This document shows, in pieces, positions 51,980-61,103 of a stretch of 64,000 nucleotides of DNA. The DNA is taken from positions 4,650,001 through 4,714,000 of the forward strand of contig NZ_JQMO01000003.1 in the NCBI RefSeq assembly GCF_000744785.1, written 5' to 3'. Below the pieces are notes generated by a model. That model was not told the origin of the DNA and ran no database searches. It was given only the letters and a program-made list of their open reading frames with translations. This DNA is from Kitasatospora azatica KCTC 9699 (GTDB taxonomy: Bacteria > Actinomycetota > Actinomycetes > Streptomycetales > Streptomycetaceae). Made by a program: the position numbers and the translations under genes. Position 1 is the stretch's first letter, and the number at the start of each line of letters is the position of its first letter.

Positions 51980-53542
51980 CCGAAATCAGACCAAACCAGT
52001 GTGAGCCCTCCCCGCCCGACCACGGCGGCGCCCACCCCGCTGGCCGAGCTGGCCGAACTGCTCGGCCTGGCGGTGCCCGACGGCGGGCCGGGCACCCTGG
52101 TCACGGGCATCACGCACGACTCCCGCGCGGTCCGTCCGGGCGACGTCTACGTGGCCTTCGCCGGCGCCAACCACCACGGCGCGGCCTTCGCCGGCCAGGC
52201 GGTGGCGGCCGGCGCCGTGGCCGTGCTCACCGACCGGGCGGGCGCCGAGCAGGCGGCCGGGCTGGACGTGCCGCTGCTGGTGGTGGAGAACCCGCGGGCC
52301 TGGATGGGCGCGCTGGCGGCCCGGATCTACGGCGACCCCTCGCGGGCGCTGCTGACCATCGGCATCACCGGCACCAACGGCAAGACCACCACCTCCTACC
52401 TGGTCGAGGGCGGCCTGCGCGGAGCGGGCCGGACGCCCGGGGTGATCGGCACCGTTGAGATGCGGGTCGGCGCCGAGCGGATCAAGAGCGAGCGCACCAC
52501 CCCCGAGGCCACCGACCTGCACGCGATCCTCGCGGTGATGCGCGAGCGCGGCGCGGACGCGGTGGTGATGGAGGTCTCCAGCCACGCCCTGGTCTACGGC
52601 CGGGCCGACGGCGTCCAGTACGACGTGGCGGTCTTCAACAACCTGACGCCCGAACACCTGGACTTCCACCCGGACATGGAGGACTACTACCGGGCCAAGG
52701 CGCGCCTCTTCGAGGCCGGCCGCAGCGGCGCCGCGGTGGTCAACCTGGACGAGGCCTACGGCCGCCGGCTGGCCGGCGAGGCGGCGATCCCGGTCACCAC
52801 CTTCTCCGCCAAGGGCGCCGCCGAGGCCGACTGGCGAGCGGTGGACGTGCAGCTCGGCCCGATCGGCTCCACCTTCCGGGTGCTCGGCCCGGACGGGCAG
52901 TCGGCCGACGCCGCCGTCCCGCTGCCCGGCCCGTTCAACGTCTCCAACGCGCTGGCCGCGATCACCGCCCTGGTCACCGCCGGCCTGCCGCTGGCCGACG
53001 CGGTGGCCGGCGTGGCCGCCGTGCCGGGCGTGCCGGGCCGGCTGGAGCGGGTGGACGCCGGGCAGCCCTTCGTGGCCGTGGTGGACTACGCGCACAAGCC
53101 GGACGCGCTGAACGCCGTGCTGGAGTCGCTGCGCGAGGTCACCAAGGGCCGGCTGCACGTGGTGGTCGGCTGCGGTGGCGACCGCGACCCGTTCAAGCGC
53201 GCGCCGATGGGCGCGAGCGCCGCACGGCTGGCCGACACCGCCGTGCTGACCAGTGACAACCCGCGCTCCGAGGACGCGCTGGCGATCCTGGCCAGCATGC
53301 TCTCCGGCGCGGTGGAGGTCCCGGAGACCGAGCGCGGCGACGTGCTGGTGGTGCCGGACCGGGCCGAGGCGATCGCCTTCGCGGTCGCCCGCGCACACGC
53401 GGGGGACACCGTGCTGGTGGCCGGCAAGGGTCACGAGCTCGGCCAGTACGTCAAGGGCGAGGTCCGTCCGTTCGACGACCGGGAGGTGCTGCGCGACGCC
53501 ATCACGCACACCACACCCGAGCGAGGAGTGCAGCAGCCGTGA
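51977..53542 (+). CDS. murE: UDP-MurNAc-tripeptide ligase MurE (diaminopimelate-adding)
   Basis: 521 residues. P-loop IGITGTNGKTTTSYL, the N-terminal GITHDSRAVRPGD that binds uracil, and the DNPR motif in TSDNPRSED, which marks enzymes using diaminopimelate rather than lysine. It adds the third residue to UDP-MurNAc-L-Ala-D-Glu. GTG 51977 is chosen for the -10 spacing and the family N-terminus; GTG 51875 is possible. Stop overlaps murF (GTGA). Confidence 0.95.
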   Translation: MPKSDQTSVSPPRPTTAAPTPLAELAELLGLAVPDGGPGTLVTGITHDSRAVRPGDVYVAFAGANHHGAAFAGQAVAAGAVAVLTDRAGAEQAAGLDVPLLVVENPRAWMGALAARIYGDPSRALLTIGITGTNGKTTTSYLVEGGLRGAGRTPGVIGTVEMRVGAERIKSERTTPEATDLHAILAVMRERGADAVVMEVSSHALVYGRADGVQYDVAVFNNLTPEHLDFHPDMEDYYRAKARLFEAGRSGAAVVNLDEAYGRRLAGEAAIPVTTFSAKGAAEADWRAVDVQLGPIGSTFRVLGPDGQSADAAVPLPGPFNVSNALAAITALVTAGLPLADAVAGVAAVPGVPGRLERVDAGQPFVAVVDYAHKPDALNAVLESLREVTKGRLHVVVGCGGDRDPFKRAPMGASAARLADTAVLTSDNPRSEDALAILASMLSGAVEVPETERGDVLVVPDRAEAIAFAVARAHAGDTVLVAGKGHELGQYVKGEVRPFDDREVLRDAITHTTPERGVQQP

Positions 53543-54945
53543 TCGCACTGACCCTGGCCGAGGTGGCCGCCGCGACGGGCGGTGAGCTGGTGGGCGGCGC
53601 CGACCCGCAGACCGCGGTGACCGCGCCGCTGGCGATCGACTCGCGCAAGGTGGTGCCGGGTGGGCTGTTCGCGGCCTTCCTCGGCGAGCACGTGGACGGG
53701 CACGACTACGCCGAGCGCGCGGTCGGGGCCGGTGCGGTCGCGGTGCTGGCCGAGCGCCCGGTCGGGGTGCCCGCGGTGCTGGTCGCCGACGTGCAGGAGG
53801 CGATGGGCCGGCTGGCCCAGGCGGTGACCGAGCGGGCCAAGCAGGTCCGGCTGGTGGCGCTGACCGGCTCGGCCGGCAAGACCAGCACCAAGGACCTGAT
53901 CGCCCAGCTGCTCGGCCGGCTCGGCCCGACCGTGTACACCGAGGGCTCGCTCAACAACGAGCTGGGCTTCCCGATGACCGCCACCCGGGTCGAGGAGACC
54001 ACCCGCCACCTGGTGCTGGAGATGGGGGCCCGGCACAAGGGCGACATCGCCTACCTCTGCTCGCTGGCCCGCCCCTCGGTCGGCCTGGTGCTCAACGTGG
54101 GGAGCGCGCACCTGGGCGAGTTCGGCTCCAAGGAGGGCATCGCGGCGGCCAAGGGCGAGCTGGTCGAGTCGCTGCCGGAGGACGGCGTCGCGGTGCTGAA
54201 CGCCGACGACCCGCTGGTGAGGGCGATGGCCGAGCGCACCCGGGCCCGGGTGGTGCTGTTCGGGGAGAGCCGCGAGGCGCACGTGAGAGCACAGGACGTT
54301 CGCCTGGACTCCACCGGCCGTCCATCGTTCACGTTGACCACCCTGGCCGGTTCCGCGCCGGTCCAACTGCGCCTGTACGGTGAGCACCACGTCTCGAACG
54401 CCCTCGCCGCCGCCGCGGTGGCGATGGAGCTCGGACTGTCCGTCGACGACACCGCCGCCGCCCTCGGCGAGGCGGGTGCGCTGTCCCGCTGGCGCATGGA
54501 GGTCGTCGAGCGGGCCGACGGGGTCACCGTCGTGAACGACGCGTACAACGCGAACCCGGAGTCGATGCGGGCCGCGCTGCGCGCGCTGGTCTCGATCGGC
54601 GGCCGCGGCCCGCAGCGCCGCCGTACCTGGGCGGTGCTCGGCGAGATGCGGGAGCTCGGCGAGGACAGCCTCGACGAGCACGACGCCATCGGGCGGCTCG
54701 CGGTGCGACTCGACGTCACCAAGCTGGTGGCGGTGGGAGGGCGCGAGGCGGCCTGCATGGAACTGGGCGCGAGGAACGAAGGTTCGTGGGGTGAGGAGTC
54801 GGTGCTGGTGTCCGACGCGGACGCGGCGGTCGAGCTGCTGCGCGGTCAACTGCGGCCAGGGGACGTGGTGCTGGTGAAGGCCAGCCGTTCGGTGGGTCTG
54901 GAGAGGGTGGCCGAGGCGCTGCTGGCGGACGGTGCCGCCCAGTGA
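53539..54945 (+). CDS. murF: UDP-MurNAc-tripeptide-D-Ala-D-Ala ligase MurF
   Basis: 468 residues. N-terminal substrate domain with IDSRKVVPGGLF, P-loop TGSAGKTSTKDL, and C-terminal VVNDAYNANPESM. It attaches the D-Ala-D-Ala dipeptide. Overlaps murE and mraY by four bases each. Confidence 0.96.
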   Translation: MIALTLAEVAAATGGELVGGADPQTAVTAPLAIDSRKVVPGGLFAAFLGEHVDGHDYAERAVGAGAVAVLAERPVGVPAVLVADVQEAMGRLAQAVTERAKQVRLVALTGSAGKTSTKDLIAQLLGRLGPTVYTEGSLNNELGFPMTATRVEETTRHLVLEMGARHKGDIAYLCSLARPSVGLVLNVGSAHLGEFGSKEGIAAAKGELVESLPEDGVAVLNADDPLVRAMAERTRARVVLFGESREAHVRAQDVRLDSTGRPSFTLTTLAGSAPVQLRLYGEHHVSNALAAAAVAMELGLSVDDTAAALGEAGALSRWRMEVVERADGVTVVNDAYNANPESMRAALRALVSIGGRGPQRRRTWAVLGEMRELGEDSLDEHDAIGRLAVRLDVTKLVAVGGREAACMELGARNEGSWGEESVLVSDADAAVELLRGQLRPGDVVLVKASRSVGLERVAEALLADGAAQ

Positions 54946-56003
54946 AGCAGATCCTCTTCTCCGGCATGATCGGCCTGGTGCTGTCGCTGTTCGGCACCCC
55001 CGCCCTGATCAAGCTGCTGGCCAAGCAGGGCTACGGCCAGTACATCCGCGACGACGGGCCGAAGGCGCACCACAGCAAGAAGGGCACGCCCACCATGGGC
55101 GGCATCGCCTTCATCTCGGCGACCCTGATCGCGTACTTCGCGACCAAGGCGATCGTCGGGGTGGCGCCGCGGGCCTCCGGCCTGCTGGTGCTCTTCCTGA
55201 TGGCGGGCCTGGGCCTGGTCGGCTTCCTGGACGACTACATCAAGGTGGTCAAGCGCCGCTCGCTGGGCCTGCGGGCCAAGGCGAAGCTGGCCGGTCAGTC
55301 CATCGTCGCGCTCACCTTCGCGATCCTGTCGCTGCAGTTCAGCGACAGTCGCGGGATCACCCCGGCCTCGACCCACATCTCCTTCGTGGAGGACTTCAGC
55401 TGGTCGGTCGGCCCGGTGCTGTTCGTCATGTTCGCCTACTTCATGATCGCCGCGATGTCCAACGGCGTGAACCTGACGGACGGTCTGGACGGCCTGGCCA
55501 CCGGTGCCTCGGTGGTGGTCTTCGGCGCCTACACCTTCATCGGCGTCTGGGAGTACAACCAGAGCTGCGCCAACGTGATCACCGCGACCGCCAAGTGCTA
55601 CGAGGTCCGCGACCCGCTGGACCTGGCGGTGGTGGCCTCCGCGCTGATGGGCTCCTGCTTCGGCTTCCTGTGGTGGAACACCTCGCCGGCCAAGATCTTC
55701 ATGGGTGACACCGGCTCGCTGGCGCTCGGCGGGGCGCTGGCCGGTCTGGCGATCTGCTCGCGCACCGAACTGCTGCTGGCGCTGCTCGGCGGCCTCTTCG
55801 TGATCATCACCCTCTCGGTGATCATCCAGGTCGGCTCGTTCCGGATGACCGGCAAGCGGGTCTTCAAGATGGCACCACTGCAACACCACTTCGAACTCAA
55901 GGGCTGGAGCGAAGTCCTGATCGTCGTGCGGTTCTGGATCATCCAGGGCCTGTGCGTGGCGGTCGGCCTCGGGCTCTTCTACGCGGGCTGGGTGACCAAC
56001 TGA
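54942..56003 (+). CDS. mraY: Phospho-MurNAc-pentapeptide translocase MraY
   Basis: 353 residues with ten membrane helices. Conserved cytoplasmic loops: GKKGTPTMGG-like KKGTPTMGG, DDYIKV, NLTDGLDGLA, GDTGSLALGG and APLQHHFELKG. It moves the pentapeptide sugar onto undecaprenyl phosphate, giving lipid I. GTG start inside the murF stop; the stop overlaps murD by one base. Confidence 0.97.
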   Translation: MKQILFSGMIGLVLSLFGTPALIKLLAKQGYGQYIRDDGPKAHHSKKGTPTMGGIAFISATLIAYFATKAIVGVAPRASGLLVLFLMAGLGLVGFLDDYIKVVKRRSLGLRAKAKLAGQSIVALTFAILSLQFSDSRGITPASTHISFVEDFSWSVGPVLFVMFAYFMIAAMSNGVNLTDGLDGLATGASVVVFGAYTFIGVWEYNQSCANVITATAKCYEVRDPLDLAVVASALMGSCFGFLWWNTSPAKIFMGDTGSLALGGALAGLAICSRTELLLALLGGLFVIITLSVIIQVGSFRMTGKRVFKMAPLQHHFELKGWSEVLIVVRFWIIQGLCVAVGLGLFYAGWVTN

Positions 56004-57433
56004 TGCAGTGGCAGAGCCTGCCGGTCGTGGTCGCCGGCCTCGGGGTCTCCGGGGTCAGCGCCGCCCGGGTGCTGCGCGACCTGGGCGCCGAGGTCACCGT
56101 CGTGGACGGCGGCGACAGCCCCGTGCTGCGCGACCGCGCCGCCGAGCTGACCGGCATCTCCGTCCGACTGGGCGACGGCGACACCCTCCCCGAGGGCACC
56201 CGCCTGATCGTCACCTCGCCCGGCTGGCCGCCGAGCAGCCCGCTCTTCCTGGCCGCCGAGCAGGCCGGCGTGCCGATCTGGGGCGACGTCGAACTCGCCT
56301 GGCAGCTGCGCAAGCCGCTGCCCGGCACCGGCGAGCCGGCCCCGTGGCTGGCCGTCACCGGCACCAACGGCAAGACCACCACGGTGCAGATGCTCGCCTC
56401 GATCCTCACCGCCGCCGGCAAGCGCACCGCCGCCGTCGGCAACGTGGGCGTCTCGGTGCTGGACGCGGTGCTCGCCGGATTCGACAACGAGGCCGAGCCG
56501 TACGACGTGCTCGCCGTCGAGCTCTCCAGCTACCAGCTGCACTGGGCGCCCTCGCTGCGGGTCCACTCGGCAGCCGTGCTCAACCTGGCACCCGACCACC
56601 TGGACTGGCACGGCTCGATGGCCGCGTACGCCGCCGACAAGGGCCGGATCTTCAACGGCAACCAGGTGGCCTGCGTCTACAACCTGGCCGACCCGGCCAC
56701 CGAGGAACTGGTCCGCGAGGCCGACGTCGAGGAGGGCTGCCGAGCGGTCGGCTTCGGCCTGGACGCGCCGGGCCTGTCCCAGTTCGGCGTGGTGGACGAC
56801 CTGCTGGTGGACCGCGCCTTCGTGCCGGACCGGGCCAAGAACGCGGCCGAGATCGGCTCGGTGGCCGACGTCAACCCGCCGGCCCCGCACAACATCGCCA
56901 ACGCCCTGGCGGCCGCCGCGCTGGCCCGCGCCTACGGGGTGGACGCCATGGCGGTCCGCGACGGGCTGCGCGCCTTCCGGCCCGACGCGCACCGGATCGC
57001 GCTGGTCGGCGAGGTCGCGGGGGTCACCTACATCGACGACTCCAAGGCCACCAACACCCACGCCGCGGCCGCCTCGCTGCGGGCCTACGACCCGATCGTC
57101 TGGATCGCCGGCGGGCTGGCCAAGGGCGCGACCTTCGACGAGCTGGTCCAGGGCGCGGCGAGCCGGTTGCGGGCCGCCGTGCTGATCGGCGCGGACCGCG
57201 CGCTGATCCGCGAGGCGCTGGCGCGACACGCCCCGGATGTACCAGTGATCGAAGCGGCCGAGGGCCAGACTGGCGCGGTGGCGATGGCCGAGGTGGTCAC
57301 GGCGGCCGCGTCCCTCGCCCAGCCGGGCGATACCGTGCTGCTCGCCCCGGCCTGTGCCTCGATGGACATGTTCACCAACTACGGCGAGCGGGGGGACCTC
57401 TTCGCCGAGGCGGTGCGGGGGCTGACGAAGTAA
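56003..57433 (+). CDS. murD: UDP-MurNAc-L-alanine-D-glutamate ligase MurD
   Basis: 476 residues. Rossmann N-terminus VVVAGLGVSGVSAARVL, P-loop VTGTNGKTTTVQM, HNIANALAAAALA and C-terminal YIDDSKATNTHAA. Adds D-Glu to UDP-MurNAc-L-Ala. The ATG shares a base with the mraY stop (TGATG). Confidence 0.96.
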   Translation: MQWQSLPVVVAGLGVSGVSAARVLRDLGAEVTVVDGGDSPVLRDRAAELTGISVRLGDGDTLPEGTRLIVTSPGWPPSSPLFLAAEQAGVPIWGDVELAWQLRKPLPGTGEPAPWLAVTGTNGKTTTVQMLASILTAAGKRTAAVGNVGVSVLDAVLAGFDNEAEPYDVLAVELSSYQLHWAPSLRVHSAAVLNLAPDHLDWHGSMAAYAADKGRIFNGNQVACVYNLADPATEELVREADVEEGCRAVGFGLDAPGLSQFGVVDDLLVDRAFVPDRAKNAAEIGSVADVNPPAPHNIANALAAAALARAYGVDAMAVRDGLRAFRPDAHRIALVGEVAGVTYIDDSKATNTHAAAASLRAYDPIVWIAGGLAKGATFDELVQGAASRLRAAVLIGADRALIREALARHAPDVPVIEAAEGQTGAVAMAEVVTAAASLAQPGDTVLLAPACASMDMFTNYGERGDLFAEAVRGLTK

Positions 57434-57459
57434 CAGACCAGGGGAGAAGGGGCAGCGCG

Positions 57460-58821
57460 GTGGCGGGTCAGGTCAAGGCGGACACGTCCGCCCCGCCGGA
57501 GCGCGGCCCCGCTCTGATCTCGGCGACCACCACGGTCTTCAAGGCCGAGGGCGCGCTGGGCCGGCTGAAGGCGCTGCGCGAGCGGCTGCGCTGGACCATC
57601 AACCGGCCGCTGACGCCCTACTACCTGATCCTCGGCTCGGCCTCGCTGCTGGTGGTGCTGGGTCTGGTGATGGTCTTCTCCTCGTCCACCATCACCGCGA
57701 TCCACCAGGGCCTGCCCGGACCGTTCTACTTCCGCAAGCAGCTGGTCGCGGTGGTGCTGGGCACGGTGCTGCTGGTCGCCGCCGCCCGGGTGCCGGTCGC
57801 CGTGCACCGGGTGCTCGCCTACCCGGTGCTGCTCGGCTCGATCGGCGCCATGGTGCTGGTCGCCATCCCCGGCATCGGGATGAAGGTCAACGGCAACCGG
57901 AACTGGCTCAACTTCGGCTTCTTCCAGGTCCAACCCTCGGAGTTCGCCAAACTGGCGCTGCTGCTCTGGGCCGCCGACCTGCTGGCCCGCAAGCAGAAGG
58001 CGGGCACCCTGACCCAGTGGAAACACCTGCTGGTGCCGCTGGTGCCGGGTGCGCTGGTGCTGCTGATGCTGATCATGCTCGGCGGCGACATGGGCACCTC
58101 GATGATCCTGGTCGCGATGGTCTTCGCGCTGCTCTGGATGGTCGGCGCCCCGCTGCGGCTGTTCGTCGCCACCCTCGGCATCGCCGTGGTGGCCTGCACC
58201 GCACTGATCATCACCGTTCCGCACCGGCTGGACCGGCTGGCCTGCATCGGCTCCACCAAGCCGGTGCCCGGCCACGACTGCTTCCAGGCCCTGCACGGCC
58301 TCTACGCCCTGGGCCTGGGCGGCCTGTTCGGCACCGGCCTGGGCGCCGGCTACGAGAAATGGGGCCAGCTGCCGGAGGCGCACACCGACTTCATCTTCGC
58401 CGCCACCGGCGAGGAGCTCGGTCTGGTGGGGACGCTGTCAGTGATCGGTCTCTTCGCGGCACTAGGGTATGCGGGTATCCGAGTGGCCATCGGCACGAAG
58501 GACCCCTTCGTCAGGTACGCCGCGGGAGCCGCCACCACGTGGATCACGGCGCAGGCCGTGATCAACCTGGGGTCGGCACTGGGACTGCTCCCCATCGCGG
58601 GCGTACCCCTGCCGCTGTTCTCCTACGGGGGATCCGCCATGCTGTCGGCCATGACGGCACTCGGGATGCTGCTCTGCTTCGCACGCAGCGTCCCGGGGGC
58701 CAAGGCGGCACTCGCCGCCCGGAGCTCCAAGTCCCGGTTCAGGACAGGTCTGCGCCGGGTGCTGCCACGACGACGAACCACAGCGCGTCCGGCCCCCGGG
58801 TCGGCGCGCAGGGAGCGGTGA
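57460..58821 (+). CDS. ftsW: SEDS peptidoglycan glycosyltransferase FtsW
   Basis: 453 residues, ten membrane helices. SEDS signatures: NGNRNWLNFGFFQVQPSEFAK, the catalytic-loop region near TGEELGLVG and GVPLPLFSYGGSAM. It polymerises glycan strands at the septum together with FtsI. GTG 57460 has GGGGAGAAGG ten bases upstream. The 26-base gap from murD breaks the run of overlaps. A basic C-terminal tail of about 50 residues is cytoplasmic. Confidence 0.96.
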   Translation: MAGQVKADTSAPPERGPALISATTTVFKAEGALGRLKALRERLRWTINRPLTPYYLILGSASLLVVLGLVMVFSSSTITAIHQGLPGPFYFRKQLVAVVLGTVLLVAAARVPVAVHRVLAYPVLLGSIGAMVLVAIPGIGMKVNGNRNWLNFGFFQVQPSEFAKLALLLWAADLLARKQKAGTLTQWKHLLVPLVPGALVLLMLIMLGGDMGTSMILVAMVFALLWMVGAPLRLFVATLGIAVVACTALIITVPHRLDRLACIGSTKPVPGHDCFQALHGLYALGLGGLFGTGLGAGYEKWGQLPEAHTDFIFAATGEELGLVGTLSVIGLFAALGYAGIRVAIGTKDPFVRYAAGAATTWITAQAVINLGSALGLLPIAGVPLPLFSYGGSAMLSAMTALGMLLCFARSVPGAKAALAARSSKSRFRTGLRRVLPRRRTTARPAPGSARRER

Positions 58822-58827
58822 ATTTCG

Positions 58828-59934
58828 GTGCATGTCGTACTCGCCGGCGGAGGCACCGCCGGTCACATCGAGCCGGCCATGGCGCTCGCGGACGCGCTGC
58901 GCAGGCACGACCCCAGCATCGGCATCACCGCGCTCGGTACCGAGCGCGGCCTGGAGACCCGGCTGGTGCCCGAGCGCGGCTACCAGCTGGAGCTGATCCC
59001 GGCCGTCCCGCTGCCGCGCAAGCCCACCCCCGAGCTGATCACCGTCCCGGGCCGGCTGCGCGGCACCGTGCGGGCCGCCCAGGAGATCATCGAGCGGGTC
59101 AAGGCGGACGCGGTGGTCGGCTTCGGCGGCTACGTCGCGATGCCCGCCTACCTGGCCGCCAAGCGGGCCGGGGTGCCGATCGTGGTGCACGAGGCCAACG
59201 CCCGCCCCGGCCTGGCCAACAAGATCGGTGCCCGGTACAGCGACTTCGTCGCGGTCTCCACCCCGGACAGCAAGCTGCGCGACTCGCGCTACATCGGCAT
59301 CCCGCTGCGCCGCACCATCGCCACCCTGGACCGCAACGCGGTGCGCCCGGAGGCCCGGCACTACTTCGGCCTGGACCAGCGCCTGCCCACCCTGCTGGTC
59401 TCCGGCGGCTCGCAGGGCGCCCGGCGGCTGAACGAGACCATCCAGGCGATCGCGCCGCGGCTGCAGCAGTACGGCGTGCAGATCCTGCACGCGGTCGGCC
59501 CGAAGAACGAGCTGCCGCGGGTCGACGACATCCCCGGCATGCCGCCGTACCGCGCGCTGCCCTACGTGGACCGGATGGACCTGGCCTACGCCGCCGCGGA
59601 CCTGATGCTCTGCCGGGCCGGTGCGATGACGGTGGCCGAGCTGGCCGCCGTCGGCCTGCCGGCCGCCTTCGTGCCGCTGCCGATCGGCAACGGCGAGCAG
59701 CGGCTGAACGCCCAGCCGATGGTCAAGGCGGGCGGCGGCCTGCTGGTGGACGACGCCGAGCTGACCCCGGACTGGGTGCTGCGCAACGTGCTGCCGGTGC
59801 TGACCGACCCGCAGCGGCTGTGGGACATGAGCCGGGCGGCCGCCGAGTTCGGCCGACGGGACGCCGACGACCTGCTGGTCGGCATGGTCTACGAGGCGAT
59901 CGACGCCGCCAGGGGCGGCCGCCGCCGTGGCTGA
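58828..59934 (+). CDS. murG: UDP-GlcNAc:lipid I transferase MurG
   Basis: 368 residues, GT28 fold. G-loops GGGTAGHIEPAMALADAL and VSGGSQGARRLNE; donor-binding VHEANARPGLAN and LPIGNGEQRLNAQ. Converts lipid I to lipid II at the membrane surface. GTG start seven bases after the ftsW stop; overlaps ftsQ by eight bases. Confidence 0.96.
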   Translation: MHVVLAGGGTAGHIEPAMALADALRRHDPSIGITALGTERGLETRLVPERGYQLELIPAVPLPRKPTPELITVPGRLRGTVRAAQEIIERVKADAVVGFGGYVAMPAYLAAKRAGVPIVVHEANARPGLANKIGARYSDFVAVSTPDSKLRDSRYIGIPLRRTIATLDRNAVRPEARHYFGLDQRLPTLLVSGGSQGARRLNETIQAIAPRLQQYGVQILHAVGPKNELPRVDDIPGMPPYRALPYVDRMDLAYAAADLMLCRAGAMTVAELAAVGLPAAFVPLPIGNGEQRLNAQPMVKAGGGLLVDDAELTPDWVLRNVLPVLTDPQRLWDMSRAAAEFGRRDADDLLVGMVYEAIDAARGGRRRG

Positions 59935-60718
59935 CCGGCTTGTCGATCCGACGGTCGAGGAGGAACTCTCCTCCTCCGCCGAGGACTTCGAGGACGAACG
60001 GCCCCCGCTGCGACTGTCGCGGCGCGGGATCGTGGTGCTCAGCGGATTCGGCGCGGGACTGCTCGCGCTGATCGGCTGGCTGGTCTTCTTCTCCTCGGTG
60101 CTGGACGTGCGCACGGTCGCCGTCCAGGGGCTGAAGAACGACAAGCTGACGGTGGACCAGGTGCGGGACGCGATAGGGCCGGTGCAGCACGGACCGCTGG
60201 CCCGGGTCGACCTGGACGCGGTGCGCCGCCGGGTCCAGGCGATCCCCCGGGTGGCGAAGGTCGAGGTCTGGCGGGGCTGGCCGCACACCCTTCGGGTGAA
60301 GGTGGTCGAGCGGCAGCCGGTGGCGGCTGTCAAGGGAGCTGACGGACAGTTCACCCAGGTGGATGCCGATGGGGTGAGCTTCGCCACCGAGTCGGCGCCG
60401 CCTCCGGGCGTCCCGGTGGTGGAGCTGCAGCTCAGCCAGCCCGCCCAGGACGCGACCGCGGCGCTGCCGCAGGTCGAACTGGTGCGCGGCGCGGTCCGGG
60501 TGGCGGCCGGACTGCCGGCCGAGGTGGCCAACCAGGCCCCCGCGCTGCTGGTCCGTTCGTATGACGACATCGAGTTGCGGCTGGCCGGCGGCGCCACCGT
60601 CCGGTGGGGGAGCCCGGAGCGGACCGAGCGCAAGGCGACGGTGCTGCGCGCACTGCTCAAGCAGGCGGCCAGGACCTACGACGTGACCGCCCCGGACGCC
60701 CCTGCGATCTCTGGCTGA
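59927..60718 (+). CDS. ftsQ: Cell division protein FtsQ
   Basis: 263 residues. Cytoplasmic acidic N-terminus, one membrane helix (IVVLSGFGAGLLALIGWLVF), then an extracytoplasmic POTRA domain (LDVRTVAVQGLKNDKLTVDQ) and FtsQ beta domain. It links FtsL/DivIC to the divisome. GTG lies inside murG. Last gene before the ftsZ control region. Confidence 0.95.
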   Translation: MADRLVDPTVEEELSSSAEDFEDERPPLRLSRRGIVVLSGFGAGLLALIGWLVFFSSVLDVRTVAVQGLKNDKLTVDQVRDAIGPVQHGPLARVDLDAVRRRVQAIPRVAKVEVWRGWPHTLRVKVVERQPVAAVKGADGQFTQVDADGVSFATESAPPPGVPVVELQLSQPAQDATAALPQVELVRGAVRVAAGLPAEVANQAPALLVRSYDDIELRLAGGATVRWGSPERTERKATVLRALLKQAARTYDVTAPDAPAISG

Positions 60719-61103
60719 GGAAATCCGGTAGGTTCTCTGCCGGGGGCACCATTGACGATCCGTCGGTGATTGGCTGACCCTGGGTGGTCCACCCCCGGTG
60801 CCTGGCACCCGGTGGTGATCACATAGGCTCAAAAGAAAAAAGGGAAGCTCGGCGTGTTCGTTGAACACGGGCCCGCCCGACACTTAGTGTCCTGTGTCAC
60901 CAGGCTCTGTGTCGCCGGACCTGACGCTCCGTTCGGAAACCGGTCCGCAGGCACAGTGTGAACCCTCAACGTCAAGTTTAGGGTTCGGGTCGCCGGTTCT
61001 ATTTCGGACAATCAGTCAGGAATCGGGCTCCCCATTCATCTAGACCGTCGGCTTTCACGACCCAGGAAGCCGACCCGGACATCCGAGGCGAGAGGCCTTC
61101 GAC
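60719..61103 (+). promoter_or_regulatory. ftsZ upstream control region with GACAC cluster
   Basis: 385 bases without a gene. GACACTTAGTGTC (60879-60891) is a palindrome of two GACAC motifs; further copies on the other strand lie at 60894-60898 and 60909-60913. GACAC is the core bound by the sporulation regulator WhiA, which is known to act at ftsZ in Streptomyces. A second palindrome, GTGTTC-GTT-GAACAC, occupies 60854-60868. Streptomycete ftsZ has several promoters including a sporulation one; TAGGCT (60824-60829) and TAGGGT (60979-60984) are plausible -10 boxes. GAGAGG at 61090-61095 is the ribosome-binding site. Confidence 0.65.
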
